From: an uncultured Clostridia bacterium
GTDB taxonomy: Bacteria; Bacillota; Clostridia; Oscillospirales; Oscillospiraceae
DNA length: 8,242 nt
Direction: 5' to 3'
Assembly: GCA_945910975.1 (NCBI GenBank)
Contig: CAMDZY010000073.1
Location: 1-8,242, forward strand
Position numbers and translations under genes: made by a program. This document shows positions 1 through 6,973 of this stretch, piece by piece (positions within the stretch are counted from its first letter, which is position 1; each line of letters begins with the position of its first letter). The notes under the pieces were generated by a model that had not been told where the DNA came from, made no database searches, and saw only the letters and a program-made list of their open reading frames with translations.

Positions 1-75
1 TTTTTTGTGACGTACACGCCGCCGCAAAAAATGATTGAATTTTATTCGCCGCTATAGCGGCGAACTCTGCGAGGC
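1..75. repeat. Left copy of a dispersed palindromic repeat (inverted relative to 7513-7648)
   Basis: Bases 16-75 are the exact reverse complement of 7513-7572 (60 of 60 bases). Bases 1-12 (TTTTTTGTGACG) are the reverse complement of 7637-7648. The element contains a perfect 20-bp palindrome at 45-64 centred on CTATAG. Only 3 bases (13-15) separate the two matching blocks here, against 64 in the right copy, so this copy is the shorter version. It may continue beyond the window start. It has no coding capacity. A dispersed REP- or MITE-like element is the likely identity, inferred from the pair and from the palindrome. Confidence 0.85.
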
Positions 76-81
76 CTTTTC

Positions 82-128
82 AACACGCTGAGCCGCATCG
101 GGAGTACCCCGATGCGGCTCGTGTTTTT
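82..128. terminator. Strong hairpin, probable terminator downstream of the SDR gene
   Basis: A perfect 13-bp GC-rich stem (90-102 with 108-120, 5-nt loop) is extended by AACAC (82-86) pairing with GTGTT (121-125). On the plus strand the hairpin is followed by TTTTT, a typical intrinsic terminator. On the minus strand it sits 22 nt after the SDR stop codon, the usual place for that gene's terminator, but only a short TT follows it. Either it acts in both directions, or it mainly stops plus-strand transcription entering from the left. Confidence 0.7.
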
Positions 129-142
129 ATGGCGCGATGCAA

Positions 143-883
143 TCAAGTTCTTGCCAAACCGTCTACGTGCAGCACAACGCCGGTGATATAGCCGGCCTTG
201 TCGCTGGCAAGGAAGACGAAGGCATTGGCAATGTCTTCCGGTTCACCGATGCGGCGCAGCGGGATGGTGGCAATGAGCGGCTCAATGACCTGCTTGGGCA
301 CGGCCTGCATCATGTCCGTATTGGTGATGCCGGGTGCAACGGCGTTGACGCGGATGCCCTTGGGGCCAAGCTCCCGCGCAAGTGAGAGCGTCATGCCGTT
401 GACGGCGAATTTACTGGTGGGATATGCCACGCCGGAGGGCTGACCGTCACGGCTGACCATGCTGCTGGTGTTGAGGATGCAGCTGCCGGGTTGCATATAC
501 TCCACGACGGCGCGGCAGCAGTAAAAGGCTGCGTTGACGTTCAAATCCATGGTTTTCCGGAATTGCTCGGGCGTGTATTGGCTCAGGGGCTGGGAAGCGG
601 ACACACCGGCATTGTTGACCAAAATGTCAATTTTGCCGTATTTTTGCGCAACTTCCGCAAAGGCTTTTGCGACGGCATCATAGTCCGCAAGATCGGGACT
701 GATGCCCTCTACGGGATAGTCGGGATTCTCCGCAAGCAGTTTTTCTACTGCCGCCTGCGCGGTTTCCGGGCGGGAGCCGCACAGAATGACGCGTGCGCCC
801 TGCGCAAGAAATTCCTTCACCGTGGCAAACCCGATTCCTCTGGTTCCGCCGGTGATAATGGCAACCTTATCCTTTAGCAGCAT
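143..883 (-). CDS. Short-chain dehydrogenase/reductase (SDR, FabG-like)
   Basis: This 246-residue classical SDR is a cytosolic NAD(P)(H)-dependent oxidoreductase of normal family length. The Rossmann glycine motif TGGTRGIG is at residues 11-18 and NNAG at 90-93. The catalytic tetrad is visible as N115, S140 or S141, Y154 and K158 (YPTSK), and the C-terminal end HVDGLART is typical. The start at 883 is preferred over an upstream in-frame ATG at 913 because a strong AAAGGAGGA site lies just ahead of it and the protein then begins MLLKDKVAIITGG, as relatives do. The stop is TGA. The gene stands alone, divergent from feoAB, with its own promoter at 938-965. It resembles 3-oxoacyl-ACP reductase (FabG), but no other fatty-acid genes lie nearby, so the substrate is unknown; a sugar-alcohol or steroid-type dehydrogenase is also possible. 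Confidence 0.93.
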   Translation of the reverse strand: MLLKDKVAIITGGTRGIGFATVKEFLAQGARVILCGSRPETAQAAVEKLLAENPDYPVEGISPDLADYDAVAKAFAEVAQKYGKIDILVNNAGVSASQPLSQYTPEQFRKTMDLNVNAAFYCCRAVVEYMQPGSCILNTSSMVSRDGQPSGVAYPTSKFAVNGMTLSLARELGPKGIRVNAVAPGITNTDMMQAVPKQVIEPLIATIPLRRIGEPEDIANAFVFLASDKAGYITGVVLHVDGLART

Positions 884-937
884 AATAAAGTCCTCCTTTG
901 GTAAAATGTACAACTAATTTCCATGGTATCCACAATA

Positions 938-965
938 ATTATAGCACTTTATCCGGTTTTGTCAA
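938..965 (-). promoter_or_regulatory. Sigma-A-type promoter of the SDR gene
   Basis: On the minus strand a perfect -35 TTGACA (960-965) and a perfect -10 TATAAT (938-943) are separated by 16 nt. Transcription would start near 931 and give a leader of about 50 nt before the AAAGGAGGA ribosome binding site and the ATG at 881-883. A CCATGG palindrome lies in the leader (921-926) and a CCCATGGG palindrome upstream (1005-1012). Either could be an operator half, but nothing confirms this. Confidence 0.85.
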
Positions 966-1066
966 TTGCTGCACCAAAATTGCCCGAAAATCGTGCGACA
1001 AATTCCCATGGGTTTTGTGCTTTTTCGTAAAAATCTTTGCGCAGACTATGCAAACCGCTACATTTG

Positions 1067-1183
1067 TGGTATAATAGCCGCAAAGCGGCTATTATACATT
1101 TAATCGCCATTTTTCCTCCCGGCTTTGCCGGACAGGAAAAATATGGCTAATTATACCATTCCGCTACGCTGCATGGTATAATT
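1067..1183. repeat. Three-hairpin intergenic repeat element upstream of feoAB
   Basis: Three adjacent hairpins fill this stretch. The first has a perfect 12-bp stem (1070-1081 with 1085-1096, loop AAA). The second is a compound stem: GCCA/TGGC (1106-1109 with 1144-1147), TTTTTCCT/AGGAAAAA (1110-1117 with 1134-1141) and CCGGC/GCCGG (1119-1123 with 1127-1131). The third has a perfect 11-bp stem (1149-1159 with 1173-1183). TGGTATAAT occurs as a direct repeat at both ends (1067-1075 and 1174-1182). The architecture suggests a small non-autonomous repeat (MITE-like). A structured leader RNA is the alternative. Confidence 0.7.
1174..1182 (+). promoter_or_regulatory. Candidate extended -10 promoter for feoAB
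   Basis: TGGTATAAT is a perfect extended -10 (TGn plus TATAAT at 1177-1182). It would start transcription near 1189 and give a leader of about 78 nt to the feoAB start codon. No good -35 box lies 16-18 nt upstream, which extended -10 promoters tolerate. A second copy of the same motif is at 1067-1075, at the start of the first hairpin. A minus-strand copy (1150-1158) in the opposite arm of the third hairpin makes that hairpin potentially divergent. In the leader, TCCAAT/ATTGGA (1227-1232 with 1237-1242) is a short inverted repeat. I see no recognisable Fur box. Confidence 0.45.
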
Positions 1184-1266
1184 CCAGCGATAAAACGAAT
1201 AAGATTCTATGTTCCATGACCGCAATTCCAATACACATTGGAGTGAACGGATGAAAGGAGTTTTCT

Positions 1267-3648
1267 ATGACGCTGGATCAATTAAAACCAAATCAAAGCG
1301 CAACGATCCTCGCGGTCGGAGGACAAGGTGCGTTGCGGCACCATCTGCTCGATATGGGCTTGACGCCCGGTGTGGAAGTGACGCTGCGAAAGGTTGCGCC
1401 GATGGGCGACCCGATCGAGTTGGAGCTGCGCGGCTATGAGCTGACGCTCCGGCTGGAGGAAGCAAAGACTATCACGATCAACAATCTCCACACGAAGAAA
1501 CCCACTGTCCAGACCGAAACGCGTCACACCCCGGTGGCGCACCCCGGCGTGGGGGAGCTGGGCGCGGCCAGAAGCTATCGTGCCAACAAAATCGGCGCGG
1601 TGATCCCCAAGGGTTCACCCATCACCTTTGCGCTGGTCGGCAATCAAAACTGCGGCAAAACAACGCTCTTTAACCAACTGACCGGCTCCAACCAGCACGT
1701 GGGCAATTTCCCCGGCGTGACGGTGGACAAGAAGGACGGCGTCATTCGCGACCACCCCGAAGCGGTCGTGACGGATCTGCCCGGCATTTACTCCCTGTCG
1801 CCATATTCAAATGAAGAGATCGTCACCCGCGACTTTTTGATGCAGACCAATCCGACCGGCATCATCAACATTGTGGACGCCTCCAACATCGAGCGCAATC
1901 TGTATTTGACCATGCAGCTGATGGAATTGGGCATTCCAATGGTGCTGGCGCTGAACATGATGGACGAGGTGCGCGCCAACGGCGGCTCGATTCTCATCAA
2001 CGAGCTGGAGGAAATTTTGGGCATCCCGGTCGTTCCGATTTCCGCCGTGAAAAATGAGGGCATCGATGAACTGGTTGACCATGCCATGCACGTGGCACGG
2101 CACCGCGAAGCGCCGGGCAGAATCGACTTTTGTGCCGATAACGGCGATGCGTCCGACCCAGTCGGCGCAGTCCACCGCTGCATCCACGCAGCAGTCCACC
2201 TGCTCGAGCCGCACGCGCAGGCGGCGGGTCTGCCGGTGCGTTTTGCCTCCACAAAGATGGTGGAGGGCGACCACCTGATCACCGAGGCCATGCAGCTGCC
2301 GGACGACAAGAAAAAAACGTTGGAGAGCATCATCTCCCTGATGGAGCAGGAAACCGGGCTGGATCGCGAGGCGGCGCTGGCCAATATGCGCTTCTCCTTT
2401 TTGGAAAAACTGTGTGGCAAAACAGTGGTCAAGCCCCACGAGAGCCGGGAACATAAACGCAGCGTGGCAATCGACCGCGTGCTGACCGGCAAATATACCG
2501 CCATTCCCTGCTTTATTGGCATTATGGCACTGGTGTTTGTGATGACGTTCAGCCTGATCGGTGCGGCGCTGTCGGATTTGATGGCCTACAGCGTAGACGG
2601 ACTGATCGGCCTGATCGACCGCGGCTTGACCGCTGTGCAGATCAACCCCGTGGTGCATTCGCTGGTGGTAGACGGCATTTGCAGCGGCGTGGGCAGTGTG
2701 CTGAGCTTTTTGCCGACCATTGTCACACTGTTCTTCTTCCTCTCCATTTTGGAGGACACCGGCTATATGGCGCGCGTGGCGTTTGTGATGGATAAGCTGC
2801 TGCGCCGTATCGGCCTTTCCGGCCGGAGCATTGTGCCGATGCTGATCGGCTTTGGCTGTTCGGTGCCGGCCATTATGGCGACCCGAACCCTGTCGAGTGA
2901 GCGCGACCGCCGCATGACGATTTTGCTCACGCCCTTTATGAGCTTCAGCGCCAAGCTGCCCATTTACGGCCTGTTTACCAGTGCATTCTTCCCCAGACAG
3001 TGGCAGCCGCTGGTGATGGTAGGCTTGTACATACTGGGCATTTTGTGCGGCATTGTCTATGCGCTGATTTTGAAAAAAACCGGCTTCAAGGGCGAACCGG
3101 TTCCCTTTGTGATGGAGCTGCCCAACTACCGGATGCCGAGCGCCAAGAGCGTCGGCCACCTGCTGTGGGAAAAGGCGAAGGGCTTTATCCAAAAGGCATT
3201 TACCATTATTTTGCTGGCAACAGTCGTCATTTGGTTCTTGCAGACCTTTGATATTCGTCTGAACGTAGCAGCCACCGCCGAACAGAGCCTACTTGCACGG
3301 ATCGGCAGCTTGATTTCCGTGATTTTTGCTCCGCTTGGCTTCGGTGATTGGCGTGTTTCCACCGCGCTGATCACGGGCTTCGTCGCAAAAGAGAGCGTTG
3401 TTTCTACGTTAACTGTCCTGTTGGGCGACAATTTGGGTGGCTTGAACGCCCTCTTTACACCGGCCACAGCGTTTGTATTTTTGGTATTTACACTGCTGTA
3501 CACGCCCTGTGTTGCAGCAATTGCAACGGTCAAGCGGGAGATGGGCAGCACAAAGGCGGCTGTGGCGCTCTCCGTTTGGCAATGTGTTCTGGCATGGCTT
3601 GTGGCGTTCTTATTCCACGGCCTGCTGATGCTGGTGGGGTTGGTGTAG
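1267..3648 (+). CDS. feoB: Ferrous iron transporter, FeoA-FeoB fusion
   Basis: This 793-residue inner-membrane Fe2+ transporter has a FeoA (SH3-like) domain at its N terminus (about 1-71), which in many bacteria is a separate small protein. A linker leads to the FeoB G domain with all five motifs: G1 GNQNCGKTT (125-133), G2 T152, G3 DLPG (170-173), G4 NMMD (230-233) and G5 ISAV (258-261). G1 has Gln where most FeoB proteins have Pro (GNPN). A helical regulatory segment follows, then a membrane region from about residue 415 with two gate motifs around conserved cysteines, GCSVPA (C531) and YTPC (C748). The start has AAAGGAG 6 nt upstream. The lacI-type gene follows after 3 nt, so the two are probably co-transcribed. 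No FeoC is visible. GTP binding by the G domain drives or gates Fe2+ uptake, which fits an anaerobe. Confidence 0.97.
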   Translation: MTLDQLKPNQSATILAVGGQGALRHHLLDMGLTPGVEVTLRKVAPMGDPIELELRGYELTLRLEEAKTITINNLHTKKPTVQTETRHTPVAHPGVGELGAARSYRANKIGAVIPKGSPITFALVGNQNCGKTTLFNQLTGSNQHVGNFPGVTVDKKDGVIRDHPEAVVTDLPGIYSLSPYSNEEIVTRDFLMQTNPTGIINIVDASNIERNLYLTMQLMELGIPMVLALNMMDEVRANGGSILINELEEILGIPVVPISAVKNEGIDELVDHAMHVARHREAPGRIDFCADNGDASDPVGAVHRCIHAAVHLLEPHAQAAGLPVRFASTKMVEGDHLITEAMQLPDDKKKTLESIISLMEQETGLDREAALANMRFSFLEKLCGKTVVKPHESREHKRSVAIDRVLTGKYTAIPCFIGIMALVFVMTFSLIGAALSDLMAYSVDGLIGLIDRGLTAVQINPVVHSLVVDGICSGVGSVLSFLPTIVTLFFFLSILEDTGYMARVAFVMDKLLRRIGLSGRSIVPMLIGFGCSVPAIMATRTLSSERDRRMTILLTPFMSFSAKLPIYGLFTSAFFPRQWQPLVMVGLYILGILCGIVYALILKKTGFKGEPVPFVMELPNYRMPSAKSVGHLLWEKAKGFIQKAFTIILLATVVIWFLQTFDIRLNVAATAEQSLLARIGSLISVIFAPLGFGDWRVSTALITGFVAKESVVSTLTVLLGDNLGGLNALFTPATAFVFLVFTLLYTPCVAAIATVKREMGSTKAAVALSVWQCVLAWLVAFLFHGLLMLVGLV

Positions 3649-3651
3649 CAG

Positions 3652-4665
3652 ATGCATCGCGTACGAATTTCGGATATCGCGGAGGAATTGGGTCTGAGCA
3701 CCGCAACGGTGTCCAATGTGCTGCACGGAAAGACACATAAAGTGTCAAATGAGACCGTACAGCGCGTACAGGCTCTGTTGGAGGAGCGCCAGTATATTCC
3801 CAGCATGGCAGGGATTTTGCTGGCGCAAAATTCCTCGCGGATCATCGGTGTGATCATCAACGACCACGAAAAATATGAGCGGCACACGCTGGAGGACAGC
3901 TACATTGCGTCCTCCCTCAACCGCCTTAGCACGGAAATTGAAGCAAACGGGCAGTTTATGATGGTGAAAAAGACCACCAGTCCGGCGGAAATCATTCGCT
4001 TTGCCTCCATGTGGAACCTCGACGGTATGGTGCTGATGGGCTTTTGCGACCAGGATTATTGCCAATTGCGCAGCCATATGCACGTGACGTTTGTGGTGTA
4101 CGACGGCTACGGCGAGGATGCCGAGCGGATTTGCAATATTACAATTGACAATTTCAACGGCGGCTTTCAGGTTGGCACATACCTCAAAGCCGCCGGACAT
4201 ACGCGCGCCGTGTGCATCGCCGACAATCAGGTATGCATTGACAAGGATCGCTACTGCGGCTTTTGTGCCGGATTTGGCAAAGAGGGCGCGGATTTTTTGC
4301 AGGTTCCCATGCAGAAAGAGCAGAGGATTCAATTTTACAAGGAGAATTTAGCACAAATTCGCGGCTATACGGCAGCATTCGCAGTTTCGGATGCCTATGC
4401 CTTTGAGTTTGTGCGCTTTTTGCAGCAACAGGGAATTTGCGTGCCGGAGGATATTTCGGTGGTGGGCTTTGACGATACGCCGCTGTGCGGTCTGCTCTCG
4501 CCAACCCTCAGTTCGGTGCGGCAGGATGTGGCGCAGCGAGCCAAAATTGCCATGCGCTGCCTGACGGACTTAAAGCAGGGCAAGCCGGTTCCTCCGCGTA
4601 TTGTCTTACCGGTGCAATTTGTGCAGCGGGAGAGTACACAATATACAAAACAGCCAAATTTGTAG
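3652..4665 (+). CDS. LacI-family transcriptional regulator, cysteine-rich
   Basis: This 337-residue protein has the normal LacI/GalR length and layout. An N-terminal helix-turn-helix (RISDIAEELGLSTATVSNVL, residues 5-24) is followed by a hinge region (about 50-60) and a periplasmic-binding-protein-like effector domain beginning IIGVIIND and ending with the conserved ISVVGFDD (268-275) and LSSVRQD (286-292). It starts 3 nt after the feoAB stop with only a weak GGTGGGG site 12 nt upstream, so translation is probably coupled to feoAB. The effector domain carries ten cysteines, including C188-x6-C195-x6-C202-x2-C205, which is unusual for a sugar-sensing LacI protein. Feo systems are usually controlled by Fur, DtxR or FNR-type proteins, so the target and ligand here are open. 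Autoregulation of feoAB or control of the downstream MATE gene are the simplest ideas. Confidence 0.93.
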   Translation: MHRVRISDIAEELGLSTATVSNVLHGKTHKVSNETVQRVQALLEERQYIPSMAGILLAQNSSRIIGVIINDHEKYERHTLEDSYIASSLNRLSTEIEANGQFMMVKKTTSPAEIIRFASMWNLDGMVLMGFCDQDYCQLRSHMHVTFVVYDGYGEDAERICNITIDNFNGGFQVGTYLKAAGHTRAVCIADNQVCIDKDRYCGFCAGFGKEGADFLQVPMQKEQRIQFYKENLAQIRGYTAAFAVSDAYAFEFVRFLQQQGICVPEDISVVGFDDTPLCGLLSPTLSSVRQDVAQRAKIAMRCLTDLKQGKPVPPRIVLPVQFVQRESTQYTKQPNL

Positions 4666-4699
4666 GGTCATTTTTTGGCGATGGTTATGCGTTTAACCT

Positions 4700-4728
4700 T
4701 TGAAAAACGCCCCACCCAACGCTATAAT
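4700..4728 (+). promoter_or_regulatory. Promoter of the MATE transporter gene
   Basis: A -35 TTGAAA (4700-4705) and a perfect -10 TATAAT (4723-4728) are separated by exactly 17 nt. Transcription would begin near 4735. An inverted repeat GCGTTT (4689-4694)/AAACGC (4705-4710) with a 10-nt spacer overlaps the -35 box and is a possible operator. The promoter means the MATE gene can be expressed independently of feoAB-lacI, although no terminator is visible after the lacI-type gene, so readthrough is also possible. Confidence 0.8.
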
Positions 4729-4743
4729 GAAGGCAGAAAAGCA

Positions 4744-4773
4744 GCCTGTCAAAAAAGAAACTTATTGACAGGC
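4744..4773 (+). promoter_or_regulatory. Inverted repeat / hairpin in the MATE leader
   Basis: A perfect 9-bp inverted repeat GCCTGTCAA (4744-4752) and TTGACAGGC (4765-4773) is separated by an A-rich 12-nt loop. It lies between the predicted transcription start (about 4735) and the GGGAGG ribosome binding site (4788-4793). It is not followed by a T-run, so it is not a simple attenuator. It could be a protein-binding operator (a dyad of about 30 bp, as for TetR- or MarR-type repressors) or an mRNA-stabilising hairpin. Which one cannot be told from sequence. Confidence 0.5.
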
Positions 4774-4798
4774 CGGCAAAAAACGTTGGGAGGCTCGT

Positions 4799-6136
4799 AT
4801 GAAACAGAATCAAACGTTCTTCCGAACGGTCTGCACACTGGCCATTCCCGTGGTGCTGCAATCGATGCTGCAATCCTCGTTCAGCATTGTTGACCAAATT
4901 ATGATCGGGCAGTTGGGCAGCGTCAGCGTGGCGGGCGTTGGACTGGCCGGAAAATTTTCTTCCATTTATTCCGTTGTTGTTTCCGCAATCGGCGCAGTGG
5001 CGGGAATTTTGATTGCCCAGTATTTGGGACAGCAGAACCGCGCGCAGGTGCGCAAGAGCTTTTGGATCAATTTGTTGCTGGCAGGCGGGCTGGCCGTTGG
5101 CTTTACGGCGGTGTGTTTCCTGATGCCACACCGCGTGATGGGCTTGTATTCCAGGGATGAAGCCACCGTTCAAGCCGCCGGCGATTATTTATTCCTCCTC
5201 GCCGGAACCTTCCTGCCGATCGCGGGTGCGACGCTTTTGTCCACGCTGTACCGCTGCATGGAAAAAGCGTCGCTGCCGCTGTATGCCAGCATCGGTGCGG
5301 CGCTGCTCAACACCGGCTTGAACTACCTGCTGATTTTTGGCAAATGGGGCTTTGCACCGATGGGGGCAAAGGGCGCGGCGATTGCCACGGTGATTTCCCA
5401 GTGGGGCAATCTGCTGATCATGCTCCTGCTGCTGATTCCCAACCGGAAGCTGCTGGCAACGCAGAGAAGCGCGGCGCACGTGAAATTCCGGTGGAAGCAG
5501 TACGCACTGATGCTGCTGCCGGTTCTGGTGTGCGAGTTCGCATGGAGCCTTGGTGAGAATGTGTATGCTGCCATTTATGGCAACATGAGTACCAATGACA
5601 GCGCTGCCATGACGCTGCTCAACCCGATTCAGGGCTTGATGACGGGTAGCTTGTGCGGCTTGTCACAGGCGGCCGGCGTGATTATCGGCAAGCGGCTGGG
5701 CAGTGGGGAATACGGTGGGGCATATGCCGCAGCAAAAAAGCTGCTTTGCTACGGCCTGATCGGTTCGCTCGTGCTGTCGGCGCTGATCGTGCTGCTGCGC
5801 GGATGGTATGTGCAGATTTACCGTGTCGAACCGGAGGTCAGACAGTTGACCCAACAGATCATGCTGGCCTACGCCCTGATTGCGCCGTTTAAGGTGCAAA
5901 ATATGATTCTCGGCGGCGGCATTTTGCGCAGCGGCGGCAAGACGCAGTATGTGATGGGCATCGATATGCTGGGAACCTGGGTGTTCGGCGTACCGCTGGG
6001 TCTGCTGTCCGCCTTTGTCTGGAAGCTGCCCATTGCCTGTGTCTATTTCATCTTATCCCTGGAAGAATGTGTCCGCTTCGCCGTGTCCCTTGTCATCCTG
6101 CGCCGCAAAAAATGGATGCAAAGCCTAAAGGGCTGA
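4799..6136 (+). CDS. MATE-family multidrug/toxin efflux transporter
   Basis: This 445-residue polytopic membrane protein has the usual length and about twelve hydrophobic segments of the MATE family (NorM/DinF-type), arranged as two six-helix halves. Family hallmarks are the N-terminal IPVVLQSMLQSSFSIVDQIM (16-35) with GQLGS following, AQYLGQQN (73-80), LNYLLIFG (174-181) and the G-x-x-GAAIATVIS stretch (189-200). MATE proteins export cationic drugs or organic toxins using Na+ or H+ gradients. The start has GGGAGG 5 nt upstream. The gene has its own promoter and a leader inverted repeat, follows the LacI-type gene by 133 nt, and ends in TGA followed directly by TAA. It shares a bidirectional terminator with the convergent CMD/cupin gene. 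The substrate is unknown. Confidence 0.95.
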   Translation: MKQNQTFFRTVCTLAIPVVLQSMLQSSFSIVDQIMIGQLGSVSVAGVGLAGKFSSIYSVVVSAIGAVAGILIAQYLGQQNRAQVRKSFWINLLLAGGLAVGFTAVCFLMPHRVMGLYSRDEATVQAAGDYLFLLAGTFLPIAGATLLSTLYRCMEKASLPLYASIGAALLNTGLNYLLIFGKWGFAPMGAKGAAIATVISQWGNLLIMLLLLIPNRKLLATQRSAAHVKFRWKQYALMLLPVLVCEFAWSLGENVYAAIYGNMSTNDSAAMTLLNPIQGLMTGSLCGLSQAAGVIIGKRLGSGEYGGAYAAAKKLLCYGLIGSLVLSALIVLLRGWYVQIYRVEPEVRQLTQQIMLAYALIAPFKVQNMILGGGILRSGGKTQYVMGIDMLGTWVFGVPLGLLSAFVWKLPIACVYFILSLEECVRFAVSLVILRRKKWMQSLKG

Positions 6137-6138
6137 TA

Positions 6139-6177
6139 AAAAATCCGAATTGACCACATCGGCCAATTCGGATTTTT
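6139..6177. terminator. Bidirectional intrinsic terminator between MATE and the CMD/cupin gene
   Basis: A perfect 14-bp stem (AAAAATCCGAATTG at 6139-6152 with its complement at 6164-6177) has an 11-nt loop. It ends in a T-run on the plus strand and, because of the A-run on the left arm, also on the minus strand. It starts 2 nt after the MATE stop codon and lies 33 nt beyond the stop of the convergent CMD/cupin gene, so it can terminate both transcripts. Confidence 0.92.
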
Positions 6178-6209
6178 GCAGCATCCTCTGCGGTGCTTTT
6201 TCGGACGGC

Positions 6210-6938
6210 TCAGAGCGCTCCGTATGCTTCGTCGCCCACGGCTTCACACCACTCGTTGGAGCAGTTCTCACCGGGCGCCTCGAATGCAATATGGCTGAAC
6301 CAGCTATCTTTGGCCGCACCGTGCCAGTGCTTCACGCCGGCGGGGATATACACCACATCACCGGGGCGAAGCGCCTGCGCCGGCTTGTCCCACTCCTGAT
6401 ACCAGCCCCGGCCATCCGTGCAGAGCAGGATCTGCCCGCCGCCGCTGGTAGCATGGTGGATGTGCCAGTTGTTCCGGCATCCCGGCTCAAATGTGACGTT
6501 CGCAAGGAAGATGGTCTGCTTGGGATCCGTCAGGGGTTTTAGATAGGAATTGCCGGTAAAATATTGGGCATAGGCATCATTGGGCGCGCCCAAGCCGAAC
6601 AGACCGCCGTCCTTACCGTCATCGTCCTTGTAGACTTCCACCGCCATGCGGAAAGCCGCCCATGCGTTCGGCCAACCGGCGTAGAACGCAAGATGCGTGA
6701 GAATTTCCACCATCTCCGCCTTGGTGACGCCGTTTTGTTTCGCGGTGGCCAGATGGTATGCAAAGGAACTGTCCACCAGACCCTTGCTGACGAGTGCGGC
6801 GACCGTGAGGATAGAGCGCATTTTTAAGGACAAGCCCTCCCGGTTTCACACCTCGCCAAAAAGAATGTCGTCGTTCAAATGGGCAAATTCAGGAGCAAAC
6901 GCCCCAAGGCTGTCCCGACCTGCAGTTTGCTTCACCAT
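6210..6938 (-). pseudogene. Carboxymuconolactone decarboxylase-cupin fusion, interrupted by an in-frame TGA
   Basis: Read through, this gives 242 codons in one frame: a CMD/AhpD-like domain (about 8-103) and a C-terminal cupin (about 125-225). A strong GGAGGA site lies 7 nt before the ATG at 6936-6938. Codon 31 (6846-6848) is TGA, between LFGEV and NREGLSLKMRS, where relatives carry Trp, so a single TGG-to-TGA change explains it. Downstream the CMD signature THLAFYAGWP (81-90) is intact. Cupin metal ligands are H159 and H161 (WHIH), Q169 where the motif often has Glu, and H204 in PGDVVYIPAGVKH. Other Trp codons are TGG and the gene itself ends in TGA. The gene follows the flavodoxin by 35 nt in the same operon. 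Relatives are uncharacterised redox/stress proteins. Restart at an internal TTG (6831-6833) or ATG would lose the first helix, so the product is probably lost or truncated. Confidence 0.85.
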
Positions 6939-6973
6939 AATATGATCCTCCGTTTGTGTTGCTTCGCGCAAAA

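Noticed and set aside
914..1266. Fur box or known metal riboswitch controlling feoAB
   Set aside because: No Fur-type 19-bp dyad could be seen, and the hairpins look like a repeat element rather than any riboswitch I recognise.
1209..1439. Alternative plus-strand open frame starting before feoAB
   Set aside because: Different frame from feoAB, Arg-rich translation without any domain, and the real feoAB start has a well-placed ribosome binding site.
1807..3192. A 461-codon open frame on the minus strand opposite feoAB
   Set aside because: It is rich in His, Gln and Ala with no domain or ribosome binding site and lies wholly antisense to an unmistakable FeoB, so it is a codon-bias shadow.
3126..3887. 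Minus-strand open frame spanning the feoAB-lacI junction
   Set aside because: No recognisable domain, overlaps two well-supported plus-strand genes, and no promoter or ribosome binding site.
6846..6848. Selenocysteine or reassigned-code reading of the TGA in the CMD-cupin gene
   Set aside because: Relatives have Trp, not Cys, at this position; no convincing SECIS stem follows; and TGA clearly terminates the SDR, MATE and CMD-cupin genes.
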